Made by a program: the position numbers and the translations under genes
Origin: Chthoniobacter flavus Ellin428
GTDB taxonomy: Bacteria; Verrucomicrobiota; Verrucomicrobiia; Chthoniobacterales; Chthoniobacteraceae
Length of the DNA: 64,000 bases
Direction: 5' to 3'
Assembly: GCF_000173075.1 (NCBI RefSeq)
Contig: NZ_ABVL01000007.1
Span: forward strand, 186,001 to 250,000
The notes under the pieces: model-generated
Seen by the model: the letters and a program-made list of their open reading frames with translations, nothing else
Told to the model about the DNA's origin: nothing
The model's database searches: none
Shown here: in pieces, positions 44,320-52,853 of the stretch
Position numbering within the stretch: the stretch's first letter is position 1
Layout: the number at the start of each line of letters is the position of its first letter

Positions 44320-45703
44320 TCACTGCGCCTCAAACCCCGTAAACTGCACCGCCTGCTCCCTCGTGGTGAAGCGAATGAAACCGCGGCCCCCGGGGCGGCC
44401 GTTGCCGGAGTCGCGCCAGCCGCCGAAGGGGAGGGTCGAGGGCGAGAAAGTGGTTGGCAGATTGGCGTAGAGGTTGCCGACTTCGAGTCGCGCGCCGAGG
44501 CGGCGGAAGGTCGCTTCGCTACGAGTGAAGATCGATGCGGTGAGGCCGAAGGGCGTGGCGCTGTGGAGGCGCACTGCGTGATCGAGGTCATCGGCCAGGT
44601 AGACGCTGACCACCGGGACGAAGGCTTCGGCATCGGCGTGGCTATCGTCGGTGCGCTGGATGGCCGCCGGCCGCACATAGTGGCCGCGCTTGCCGGCGAC
44701 GAACAGCTCGACCTTGCCGCTGAGCAGCCACGAGCCGTGCAGGGTGTCGCACAGTTTTTCGTAACGCTCGACGGCGGCGGCGCTGATCAGCGGACCGAGT
44801 CGCGTCTCGGCCCGCAGCGGGTCGCCGGGCTCGTAGTTTTGCAACGCGGCGAGGAAGCGCGGCAGAAAATCGGCGGCGACTTTCTTTTCGACGATGACCC
44901 GGCTGGTGGCGTTGCAACGCTGGCCGGCGGTGAGGCAGGCGCCATCGGCGGCGGCGCGTGCGGCGTTGTCGAGATCGGCATCGGCGCACACGATCAGGGC
45001 GTTGTTCCCGCCGAGTTCAAGAGCGAGGCTTTTGGAAAAATCTCCCGCCAGTTTTTGCGCCAGCGTGCGGCCGACGCGCACGGAACCGGTGAAACACACC
45101 GCTCGCACCCGCGGGTCGAGACATAGTTCCTCGCCTTCGTCGCCGCTGCCTTGCACCACTTGAAAGACATCTCGCGGAAAATGCGGTGCCATCACTTCGC
45201 CATAGTGGGCCGCGACATTGGCGGCGAAGGGTGAGGGCTTGTAGATCACCGGATTGCCGGCGAGCAGATAGGCCACGTTCGCGCCGTGGCCGAGATGCAG
45301 CGGGAAATTGAAAGGGCCGATGACCCCGGCCGGACCGAGCGGACATTGCCGCACCAGGGCGGGATGCTGACCGCCGGCGGTATTGCGGTCGGTGAGGTAT
45401 TCCCTGGCGTCGTCGATCGCGAAATCGATTTTGGCGATGACGGCGGCGACTTCGCCCTGTGATTCCGTGAGCGGTTTGCCGGTTTCGATGGTGATACCCC
45501 GCGCGAGTTCTTCCTTCGCTGCGGAGAGCGCGCGTTGAGCCGCGCGCAGGCGTTCCATGCGCTCGAGCAACAGTACTGCCCGCCCAGTCCGGCGCGGCAG
45601 CTTGGGCGCGGGCCACGGCGGCAGGGACATCGCCCGCTTCCACATCCGGCAGCGTGACCGACAAATCGCCCGGACTGTGATTGATCCAACGTTCAGCAGC
45701 CAT
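44320..45703 (-). CDS. AstD-like aldehyde dehydrogenase (frame-disrupted)
   Basis: NAD(P)-dependent aldehyde dehydrogenase most like succinylglutamate-semialdehyde dehydrogenase (AstD). From the ATG at 45703 (MAAERWINHSPGDL) the frame runs to ARAQAAAPDW. One extra G near 45597 then shifts it into RAVLLLERMERLRAAQ, and the rest is continuous. Features: ITIETGKPLTES, GPFNFPLHLGHG, FTGSVRVGRTLA, the Glu in LALELGGNN, and the catalytic Cys in TAGQRCNATSR. The C-terminus includes LPFGGWRDSGNGRPGG. About 460 residues. Because neighbours handle polyamines rather than clear arginine succinyltransferase steps, the physiological substrate could be a polyamine-derived aldehyde. Confidence 0.75.
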
Positions 45704-46613
45704 AGACCTCCCTCCATGCTTCGAAGGTATTGAGATGTACGCGCACCACCTTGCTCACGTCGCTGGTGTAGCCCCCGGCCAGGACCCAGGCGATGGGAAT
45801 CCGATGTGCTTTGGCAAACTCGAACACGCGCCGGTCGCGTGAGCGCAAATCATCGTGGTCCAGCGCGAGCGGGGAATACGGATCTTCGAAATACGGATCG
45901 GCACCCGCCTGATAGAGGATCACGTCCGGCTTCCGCTCTGCGAGCTGCGGCAGTGCCTGATCCATGATTGCGAAAAGAGCTTTCCGATCGCAGCCCGCCG
46001 GCAGGCTGAAGGAGACGTGATTGGCGCCGTCTGCGTGATGCCGCTCCGAGACATCGCGGTAGCAGAAGTTATCCCAGAAATCGTTGCCGTAGAGCGAGAG
46101 GTTGAAGAGATACGGGCGCGATTCCGCGAGCTGCGCGGTGCCGTTGCCATAGTGCAGATCCATGTCGAGCACAGCGGCGGAACGGATTTCGCCGGAGGCG
46201 ACCAGCGCATCAATGGCGATGACGAGGCCATTGAAAGTGCAGAAGCCCTCGCCGTGATCCGCGCAGGCGTGGTGAAAGCCGCTGACCAGCGCCGCGGAGG
46301 CGCCATCGCGCAAAGCCTGGCGGGCTGCGGCGAGGCAACCGCCATTCGTGAGACACACGCTGGGAAACAGCTCTGGCGACCACGGGAATTTTTGCGACTG
46401 CGCGAGATCGCGCGGTTCACCAGTCTTGATCGCCGCGATGTATTCCGCCGTGTGCACACGTTGCAGATCGCTTTCCGTTACCGGCTCGGGCCGCGTGAGC
46501 TTGATGCCTGGCGCGTCGCGCAAGCCATCCGCCACGAGACTGAATTTGCGGATCGGCATGATGTGCTGGCCGATGGGCGCAGCGTAACCGGGATGATAGT
46601 AAGTGGTCAGCAT
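45693..46613 (-). CDS. HDAC-superfamily deacetylase, possible acetylpolyamine amidohydrolase
   Basis: 306 residues. Histone-deacetylase-superfamily fold with the zinc/catalytic motifs: FHHACADHGEGFCTFNGL (His-His region), VLDMDLHYGNGTAQ (Asp and His zinc ligands) and YQAGADPYFEDP (second Asp ligand). ESDLQRVHTAEYIAAI and VLAGGYTSD are also typical. Bacterial members include acetylpolyamine deacetylases, and this gene sits among polyamine transport and catabolic genes, which favours that substrate; this is inference. It overlaps the astD-like start by 11 bp and its start overlaps the end of the GNAT-like gene, so the three form one reverse-strand operon. Confidence 0.85.
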   Translation of the reverse strand: MLTTYYHPGYAAPIGQHIMPIRKFSLVADGLRDAPGIKLTRPEPVTESDLQRVHTAEYIAAIKTGEPRDLAQSQKFPWSPELFPSVCLTNGGCLAAARQALRDGASAALVSGFHHACADHGEGFCTFNGLVIAIDALVASGEIRSAAVLDMDLHYGNGTAQLAESRPYLFNLSLYGNDFWDNFCYRDVSERHHADGANHVSFSLPAGCDRKALFAIMDQALPQLAERKPDVILYQAGADPYFEDPYSPLALDHDDLRSRDRRVFEFAKAHRIPIAWVLAGGYTSDVSKVVRVHLNTFEAWREVYGC

Positions 46614-47428
46614 TGCGTGGGCGGAAGGAGTGAAATCACCGCATCATCCGCGGGATAGCCATCGAGCGACAGCGACGGATGCGCGAGATCGGCGGCACGA
46701 AATTGCGGACGGTAGATGTCGTAAAGGGTCTCCACGAGTTGGCGCACTTCCGCGCCGCAAATGGTGTCCTGGTCCTCGCGATGGATCCGACGGACGATGA
46801 GTTGAAAAGGCAGAGGGCGCGCGCCGCCGGTTGCATCGATGACGTCCGGCGGGCGAAAGTCGGGCTGGAAAAAGTGAATCACCTGAGGGTCGATTTTGCG
46901 GAAGCCCGCGCGCTCGTAGGCCTGTAGCCGAATCGCACTGGTAGGATCGTTCGGCTGCGCATATTCCATTTCCGCGAGCAGCGTGATCGGCGTCAGAAGA
47001 GACAACGGTGCTGGATTCGCGCCGATACATCCGAAGGCGGCGGCAATCGGCAGCGCGCGCATCCAACCGGCAAGTCCGGTGCGCCGCGCCTGGGGGGCGA
47101 CGAGATTGTGCGAGAGATGCACGACCACGCCCAGGTTGTTGCGCGTCATCGCCGCGGTGTGGTCGCGCACGGCCATGAAATCACCGTCCGCTCGCACCAG
47201 TGCCATTTCGTAGTAAAAGCGCGATCCGAGCTGAAAGCGGCGCTCTAGCACTTCGCGCTGCTCCATTTCGTCCCTCGGTCCGAATTCCTGCCAGAGCCGG
47301 CCATAGGCTTCGTCAAACAGCGGATGGTGCGTGCTGCGAATGCGCACGAGATCGAAATGCGACAGATCGAGCGAGGCGGACTTGGCATCCCCTGGGGCTA
47401 GATCGCGCGTGGTCACAGGCCATGACAT
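46607..47428 (-). CDS. GNAT-like N-acyltransferase family protein
   Basis: 273 residues from the ATG at 47428 (MSWPVTTRDLAPGD); an ATG ten codons upstream is an alternative. FDLVRIRSTHHPLFDEAYGRLW and YYEMALVRADGDFMAVRDHT lead to LGVVVHLSHNLVAPQARRTGLAGWMRAL, a GNAT-like strand followed by a QxxRxxG/A-type CoA-binding loop (PQARRTGLAG). I first considered arginine succinyltransferase (AstA), but its signature sequence is absent. The gene begins the operon with the deacetylase and dehydrogenase genes and is divergent from the aminotransferase gene. An acyl transfer step on amines or amino acids fits, but the substrate is unknown. Confidence 0.65.
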   Translation of the reverse strand: MSWPVTTRDLAPGDAKSASLDLSHFDLVRIRSTHHPLFDEAYGRLWQEFGPRDEMEQREVLERRFQLGSRFYYEMALVRADGDFMAVRDHTAAMTRNNLGVVVHLSHNLVAPQARRTGLAGWMRALPIAAAFGCIGANPAPLSLLTPITLLAEMEYAQPNDPTSAIRLQAYERAGFRKIDPQVIHFFQPDFRPPDVIDATGGARPLPFQLIVRRIHREDQDTICGAEVRQLVETLYDIYRPQFRAADLAHPSLSLDGYPADDAVISLLPPTQC

Positions 47429-47494
47429 CAATTGTAAAGATGAACAGCAGTCTGCCACTTGGCAAAGGTTTCAGGCGGGTGTTTATTCCAATCG

Positions 47495-48843
47495 ATGAGA
47501 AGCACGGTTTCTCCCGATTCGCTGGCGCGGCTCGACGCGCAGCACCACCTGCACCCGTTTACGAATCACGAGGAGATGCACACCAAGGGGACGCATGTGA
47601 TGACGCGCGGAGAAGGTGTGTACCTGTGGGACGCACGGGGGCAGAAGCTGCTCGATGGCCTTGCCGGGTTGTGGTGTGTGAATGTGGGCTACAGTTGCAA
47701 CGAGATTGTCGAGGCGGTGCACGAACAGATGCGGCGCCTGCCGTATTACTGCTCGTTCTTCAATACCACGACGGAGTCGGCGATCGAGCTCGCGGACAAG
47801 ATTTCCGCCGTCGCCCCGCGCGGGCTGGGCCACGTGATGTTCACCAACTCCGGCTCCGAGGCGAATGAGACGGCGCTGAAATTGATCCGCGGCTATCTCA
47901 AGCTGCGTGGGCAATCGAAACGCTCGAAGATCATCACGCGCAAATATTCGTATCACGGCGTGACGCTGGCAACGACGAGCATGACTGGCCTCTCGAATTG
48001 CACCGAGCCATTCGACCTGCCGCTGCCGGGATTCGTGCAAGTGCCGGGGCCGCTGGCTTATGCGGCCGACAAGGAGAAGGAACCCGATGCCTATGGCCGG
48101 TGGTGTCTGGAGGAAACCGAGCGCATCATTTTGCGGGAAGATCCGGCGACGATTGCGGCGATCTTTGCCGAGCCGATACAAGGCGCGGGTGGCGTGATCG
48201 TGCCGCCGGCGGGTTATCTACGGGCGTTATGCGACCTGGCGCGGAAGCATGGCATTCTCTTTGTGGCCGACGAAGTCATCACCGGCTTTGGTCGGCTGGG
48301 GAGTTGGTTTGCCAGCGAGTTGTGGAATCTCGAGCCCCGACGTGCTCGTGCTGGCGAAGGGCTTGACGAGCGGCTATCTCCCCGCTCGGTGCGACGGTGG
48401 TGCGCGATGAGATCGCGGACACGCTTATCCACGGCGGTTATCTGGCGCATGGCTTTACTTACAGCGGACACCCGGCGAGTTGCGCGGCGGGGTTGGCGAA
48501 TTTGCGGGTGATCGAACGCGACAAACTCATCGAGCACGTGCGCGACGATGTGGGGCCGTATTTCCAGGACAAGCTGCGCGGGTATGCGGGGCATCCGCTG
48601 GTCGGCGAGGTGCGGGGCTATGCCATGATCGGGGCGATCGAGTTGCTGCCGCCGGATCGCGATAAGTCGAAACTGAAGGGCGCGCTGGGTGCGAAGGCCG
48701 CGGCCTTCGCGCGGCAGGAAGGCGTGATCGTGCGTGGTATCCGCGATATGATCGCGATGTCGCCACCGCTGATCATCACGCGAGCGCAGATCGATGAACT
48801 TTTTGCTGGTGTCGACCGGATGCTGGCGAAAATGGGTGGATGA
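47495..48843 (+). CDS. Class III (PLP) aminotransferase, SpuC-like (frame-disrupted)
   Basis: Start at the ATG at 47495 (MRSTVSPDSLARLD), which matches the family better than an ATG 12 codons earlier. It resembles putrescine/polyamine:pyruvate aminotransferases (SpuC) in HHLHPFTNHEEMHTKG, GVYLWDARGQKLLDGLAGLWCVNVGY (in parts), FTNSGSEANETALKLIRGY, AEPIQGAGGVIVPP and FVADEVITGFGR (the PLP-binding Asp). The frame breaks at about 48336 and 48380, where CCCC runs each hold one extra C. Removing both joins the first part to DVLVLAKGLTSGYLPLGA (with the PLP Lys) and HGFTYSGHPASCAAGLANLR. About 449 residues in all. It probably deaminates putrescine or a related amine, upstream of the aldehyde dehydrogenase step. 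Confidence 0.85.
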
Positions 48844-49421
48844 GCACCGAAAAATGTCGCTGCGGCTGGGCGCGCGAAGAACCGAACATCTACTATCACG
48901 ATACCGAATGGGGCGTGCCGCAGCATGACGACCGGGTGCTTTTCGAGTTCCTCATCCTGGAAGGCGCGCAGGCCGGGCTGAGTTGGACGACGATTTTGAA
49001 CAAGCGGGAAAACTATCGCGCGGCGTATAATGGTTTCGATGTGAAGCGCATTGCCAAATATGATGAGCGCAAGGTGGCGAAGCTGCTGGCGGATCCGGGC
49101 ATCGTACGGAATCGATTGAAGGTCGCGGCGTCCATCGCCAATGCGAACGCCTTTCTCGCGGTGCAAAAGGAGTTTGGGAGCTTTGATGCCTACGTCTGGC
49201 AATTCGTGGGCGGCACCCCGCGGCAGAACAAGCGCGCCTCGATGAAAGAAGTGCCCGCGCGGACGCCGGAATCGGATGCGATGAGCAAGGACTTGTTGCG
49301 GCGAGGTTTCAAGTTTGTGGGCTCGACGATCTGCTACGCGTTCATGCAAGCCACGGGGATGGTGAACGATCACGCGGTGGATTGCTTTCGCCATCGCGCG
49401 GTGATGAAGCTGGGGCGGTGA
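48840..49421 (+). CDS. tag: DNA-3-methyladenine glycosylase I
   Basis: 193 residues. Tag removes 3-methyladenine from alkylated DNA in base-excision repair. The N-terminal CRCGWAREEPNIYYHDTEWGVP holds zinc ligands and the conserved YHD.EWG motif. FLILEGAQAGLSWTTILNKRENYR and KRIAKYDERKVAKLLADPGIVRNRLKV are nearly invariant in the family (quoted as blocks of short stretches), and FKFVGSTICYAFMQATGMVNDH carries the C-terminal Cys/His zinc ligands. The ATG overlaps the stop of the aminotransferase gene (ATGA type), so the two are co-transcribed although unrelated in function. Confidence 0.95.
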   Translation: MSTEKCRCGWAREEPNIYYHDTEWGVPQHDDRVLFEFLILEGAQAGLSWTTILNKRENYRAAYNGFDVKRIAKYDERKVAKLLADPGIVRNRLKVAASIANANAFLAVQKEFGSFDAYVWQFVGGTPRQNKRASMKEVPARTPESDAMSKDLLRRGFKFVGSTICYAFMQATGMVNDHAVDCFRHRAVMKLGR

Positions 49422-49425
49422 ATAC

Positions 49426-49509
49426 CGGAGGGACGCGCTTTCTCTCGTTTCCACTCTTCCCTTCACCCAACCCGTAAAAGCAGGGAGCACGCAGGAGCAC
49501 GTCCCTCCG
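49426..49509. repeat. Inverted repeat CGGAGGGACG...CGTCCCTCCG
   Basis: Ten-base perfect arms at 49426-49435 and 49500-49509 bracket 64 bp containing GCAGGGAGCACGCAGGAGCA. The layout resembles a dispersed intergenic repeat rather than a terminator, because the loop is long. It lies between tag and the 49573 gene. Confidence 0.5.
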
Positions 49510-49572
49510 TGGCGCCGATGGCGCTCGACTTCGCTCATACGCAGAGGTAGGGCAAGCCAAGCCCAACGACTC

Positions 49573-50529
49573 ATGAAATTTTCCACCCGTTTCCTTTCCA
49601 TCATCGCGCTTGCTTTGTCGACGGCCCTTCCGGCGTCCGCGGCCGAAACCGTGGAGATCAAGCCACAGTGGATGGCCGGCAAAAGGTATTACGAGACCAT
49701 GCAGACCGACCAAGTGAGCAGCTTCGAGGTCGCGGGGAAGAAGATGGAGCAATCCACGAGCATGACCATCGAACTGACGATGACGGTGAGTCCGCACCAA
49801 GACGGCCAGCCGAAGCGGATGACGATTCGCTACGAGCGCATGGCCATGGGGGTCGAGATCAACGGGCAGAAGATGGGCTTCGATTCAGCCAATCCGGGGG
49901 CGAGCGGCGATCCGCTCAATCTCAGCAAGACGATGGGCGCCACGGTGGGGCAGGAATTGAAGGTCGTCTTCAACAACAAGGATGAAATCGCCGACATCGA
50001 AAACTACGATGAGTTCGTCAGTCACTTTGGGGCGGCGGCGACGCCGGGCTTTGATCCGAAGAAGATGTTCAACAAGGAAGCGCTGACGGAAATGATGAAG
50101 CAGGGTGCGTTGCGCGCCACGCCGGGGAAGCCGGTGGCCGTGGGCGACACGTGGGATTTCAGCAACCAGATCGACCTTCCCGCCCTGGGCAAGGTGGTGG
50201 TGAAAGGGAACTACACGCTCAAGAGCATCGGCGACCACAACGGCGTCCGCTGCGCGGAAATTGAGATGGATGGCCAGCTTTCCATGGACATCGGCGAAGC
50301 CAAGAGGGACGCCGCTTCACCGTTCAGCGAGCTCGGCATGAAAGTCAGCAACGGCACGCTTAAAGGTCCGATGTGGTTTGATCCGCAGCTCGGGATGGCG
50401 CGCGATTCACAACTCGTGCAGGAGGTAACGATCTCGATGAAGAACCCGGCCGATCCGACCGCGATGATGGAGATGCCGATGAAGCAGAATATCTCGATGA
50501 AGCTGACGAAGGTGGAGGATGTGAAGTAG
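49573..50529 (+). CDS. Secreted DUF6263-like protein
   Basis: 318 residues with a clear signal peptide (MKFSTRFLSIIALALSTALPASAA). The mature part is beta-rich with recurrent segments: KRYYETMQTDQVSSFEV, IELTMTVSPHQDGQ, MTIRYERMAMGVEING, and VGDTWDFSNQIDLPALGKVVV. A C-terminal MWFDPQLGMARDSQLVQEV matches the pattern of the DUF6263 family found in planctomycetes and verrucomicrobia. It is predicted to be periplasmic. Function unknown. It is monocistronic, with the convergent carboxypeptidase gene starting from the other strand. Confidence 0.8.
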   Translation: MKFSTRFLSIIALALSTALPASAAETVEIKPQWMAGKRYYETMQTDQVSSFEVAGKKMEQSTSMTIELTMTVSPHQDGQPKRMTIRYERMAMGVEINGQKMGFDSANPGASGDPLNLSKTMGATVGQELKVVFNNKDEIADIENYDEFVSHFGAAATPGFDPKKMFNKEALTEMMKQGALRATPGKPVAVGDTWDFSNQIDLPALGKVVVKGNYTLKSIGDHNGVRCAEIEMDGQLSMDIGEAKRDAASPFSELGMKVSNGTLKGPMWFDPQLGMARDSQLVQEVTISMKNPADPTAMMEMPMKQNISMKLTKVEDVK

Positions 50530-50562
50530 GGGTGGTTGATTACTCCACCCCCCAAGCACTCC

Positions 50563-52140
50563 TCACTTCCCGCGAATGAACGTCACGATATCCCGCCGCA
50601 GCTTCTCTGCGTCTGGCTGGTTGAGATACATCATGTGGCCGCTCTCGTAGTATTGAATGGTGAGGTTGGAGTGGAGGTCGGCCGGGATGTGCAGGTGCTC
50701 GATGCTGTAGAGTGTGGAGTCCATGGGCACGGCGAGGTCGCGGTAGCCGAGGCAGAAGAGCACTCGCAGCTTGGTGTTCGTCTTGAGCGCCTTGGCGAGA
50801 CGGTCTTCGAGGTTCACCACTTCGCCGTCGAAATCGTGGTAGCTCCAGTTTACGCCACCGAGGATGGTGTAGGGCAGGTCCCACTCGTAGTTGAGATCGC
50901 TGCGGATGGAGGCATTCGCGGCGGAAGAGAAGGCGCCGTAGATGTTCGTGTAGCTTGGGTCGAACTCGGGATGGGTGTTCAGCCGGTCGTAGTCTTCGGT
51001 GGTGACGCGCCCGTCGTAACGGCCGACGATTTTGCCCTCCTTGCGGAGGAGGTTTTCCATGAAGAGCCCCGGTGAAATGATGAGATGCGCGCGCTCGATC
51101 AAATCGCGGTCGAGGCCGGTGAGCCGCGCGAGTTTTTCCGCGATGCGGGTGCGGTCGGCGGCGGGCAGGCTGTCGCCCTTGAGCAGGGCGAGCGCGTAGT
51201 CGCCCTGGGCGAAGGTGCGGGCTTCGGCGATGGCCTTGTCACGATCGGCCTGCAGGTCGGGCGGGAGCTTTTTGTGGAAGTGGGCGGTCGCGGTATAGCT
51301 CGGCAGGAAGGAAAGCGCGCCCTGCAGGCTGCCGCCGATATTTTCGAAATTAATGACGCCGGAAACGCAGACGAAGCCATCCACGTAGAGGCCGAACTTG
51401 CTGGCCAGGAAATCGCAGAGGCCCGAGCCGCGAATGCCGCCATAACTTTCCCCGCAGAGGAATTTCGGCGAGGCCCAGCGCTGCTCGCGCGTGGTGAGCG
51501 AGCGGATGAATTCGCCGATGCTGTCGATGTCGCCATTCACGCTCCAGAATTGCTCGCCCTTCTCGCCCTTGGCCGGACGGCTCGCGCCGGTGCCCACGGG
51601 ATCGATGAAGACGAGATCGGTGACATCGAGGATGGAATTCGGATTGGGCACCACCGCGGTGTGCGGCGAGGCCTGCAGGCCTTGCGGATCGATGTCGACT
51701 TTGCGCGGGCCGAGTCCGCCAAAGTGCAGCCACACCGACGAGGAGCCCGGGCCGCCATTGAAGCAGAACGTGATCGGGCGCTTCGCCGCATCCTTGGGGG
51801 CCAGCGGTTTACCGTCATCGCCGAGCGCCTGGTAGTAGACGTAAAAGATCTTCGCCTTCTCGCCGCTGCCATCTTCCTTGAGCAGCGGGAGCAGCCCCGT
51901 CTTGGCCTGAAACTTCACCTGCTGGCCGCCGATGGTGACCTCGCCCTGGGTGACCACGGGTTTCTCTTCCTTGGGCTTTTCCTCCGGCTTGTGGTCAGCG
52001 GGTTTCTTGTCGCCTGACTTGGCGTCTTCCTTTTTCTCGGTGTCGGGCTTTTTCCCAGCCTCCTCCTTTTCATCGGCCAACGCCGAAAAACCAAAAGCGC
52101 AGAGGGACAACAGGGCGAGGCAAGAGAGCGGGCGGATCAT
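50563..52140 (-). CDS. Secreted S10-type serine carboxypeptidase-like peptidase
   Basis: 525 residues. A signal peptide (about 1-22) is followed by a Lys/Glu/Asp-rich linker (about 23-70: KEEAGKKPDTEKKEDAKSGD). The alpha/beta-hydrolase domain has PITFCFNGGPGSSSVWLHFG (oxyanion region, quoted in part), the nucleophile in CGESYGGIRG (Ser about 232), the Asp in GYRDLAVPMDS (about 470) and the His in YESGHMMYL (about 502). This is the S10 catalytic triad and GGPG pattern. It probably trims C-terminal residues of peptides outside the inner membrane. No operon partner is evident. Confidence 0.9.
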   Translation of the reverse strand: MIRPLSCLALLSLCAFGFSALADEKEEAGKKPDTEKKEDAKSGDKKPADHKPEEKPKEEKPVVTQGEVTIGGQQVKFQAKTGLLPLLKEDGSGEKAKIFYVYYQALGDDGKPLAPKDAAKRPITFCFNGGPGSSSVWLHFGGLGPRKVDIDPQGLQASPHTAVVPNPNSILDVTDLVFIDPVGTGASRPAKGEKGEQFWSVNGDIDSIGEFIRSLTTREQRWASPKFLCGESYGGIRGSGLCDFLASKFGLYVDGFVCVSGVINFENIGGSLQGALSFLPSYTATAHFHKKLPPDLQADRDKAIAEARTFAQGDYALALLKGDSLPAADRTRIAEKLARLTGLDRDLIERAHLIISPGLFMENLLRKEGKIVGRYDGRVTTEDYDRLNTHPEFDPSYTNIYGAFSSAANASIRSDLNYEWDLPYTILGGVNWSYHDFDGEVVNLEDRLAKALKTNTKLRVLFCLGYRDLAVPMDSTLYSIEHLHIPADLHSNLTIQYYESGHMMYLNQPDAEKLRRDIVTFIRGK

Positions 52141-52207
52141 GAGAATAGCGTTAGTCAGCCGAAGGGCCGGTTTCGTTCATCGAAAAAGTTAAATGGACTT
52201 CGGTCGA

Positions 52208-52843
52208 TTATATTCCGCCGCGCGTGGGGAAAATTCGGCAAAGCACGAGATGCGTGGGCCACCAGATCAGAAACGGCAGGCCGATCAATAACGTCGTGAG
52301 CCACGCCCACGGGGGCATCCAGTGCTGCGGCACGTCATCGCTGAACCCATGGACGTAGTTGATATTTACGGCCTTCAACGACTCGGGCGGACGTTCGCCG
52401 GGGCGGGGCAGGCAAAAATAGCAAACCAGCATCAGCACACAGGCGATGACCACCCAGACTCGCAGAGCGCGGTGATCATAGCCCAACCGCTTCACGAGAT
52501 AGAGCAGGAAGAAAGGCAGCCAGCCGTGAAAAAGAGAGAGCGCGCGCGTGAAGATAGGGACCTTCGGATTCCACATATACGCGCTCATGCCGGTGATCCT
52601 TAGTCCGAGGAAATGCGCCCCCAAGTCGAATGCCCAAAGGATTTGCGGTAACACGATGCCGACCGCGGCGACGCTCGCCAGCAGCGCGCTTTCCATCCAA
52701 AGCGCGAAGAGCGTGAGAAACGCCGCGACGTCGCAAAAGTAGAGAAAATTGGTCGGGCCGTAGACGCGCCAGTAGTTCGGAATCAGCACCGCCAGGAAGA
52801 CGGTGTAGGCGATTTTGACCCAGAGCGGAATGGAGCCGGACAT
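52208..52843 (-). CDS. Multi-pass membrane protein of unknown function
   Basis: 211 residues with about six hydrophobic segments, for example WVKIAYTVFLAVLIPNYW, FLTLFALWMESALLASVAAV, VGIVLPQILWAFDLGAHFL, LPFFLLYLVKRLGY, VWVVIACVLMLVCYFCLP and LTTLLIGLPFLIWWPTHLVL. VYGPTNFLYFCDVAAF near the N-terminus and NINYVHG near residue 165 look conserved-family in type, but I cannot name the family. It lies 10 bp from the end of the patatin-like gene, same strand, so it may be co-transcribed with it. Confidence 0.8.
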   Translation of the reverse strand: MSGSIPLWVKIAYTVFLAVLIPNYWRVYGPTNFLYFCDVAAFLTLFALWMESALLASVAAVGIVLPQILWAFDLGAHFLGLRITGMSAYMWNPKVPIFTRALSLFHGWLPFFLLYLVKRLGYDHRALRVWVVIACVLMLVCYFCLPRPGERPPESLKAVNINYVHGFSDDVPQHWMPPWAWLTTLLIGLPFLIWWPTHLVLCRIFPTRGGI

Positions 52844-52853
52844 GCGGTTTGTT

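Noticed and set aside
46607..47428. Arginine N-succinyltransferase (AstA), suggested by the AstD-like neighbour
   Set aside because: The AstA N-terminal signature is absent; only a GNAT-like CoA-binding loop is visible, so a full AST pathway is not supported.
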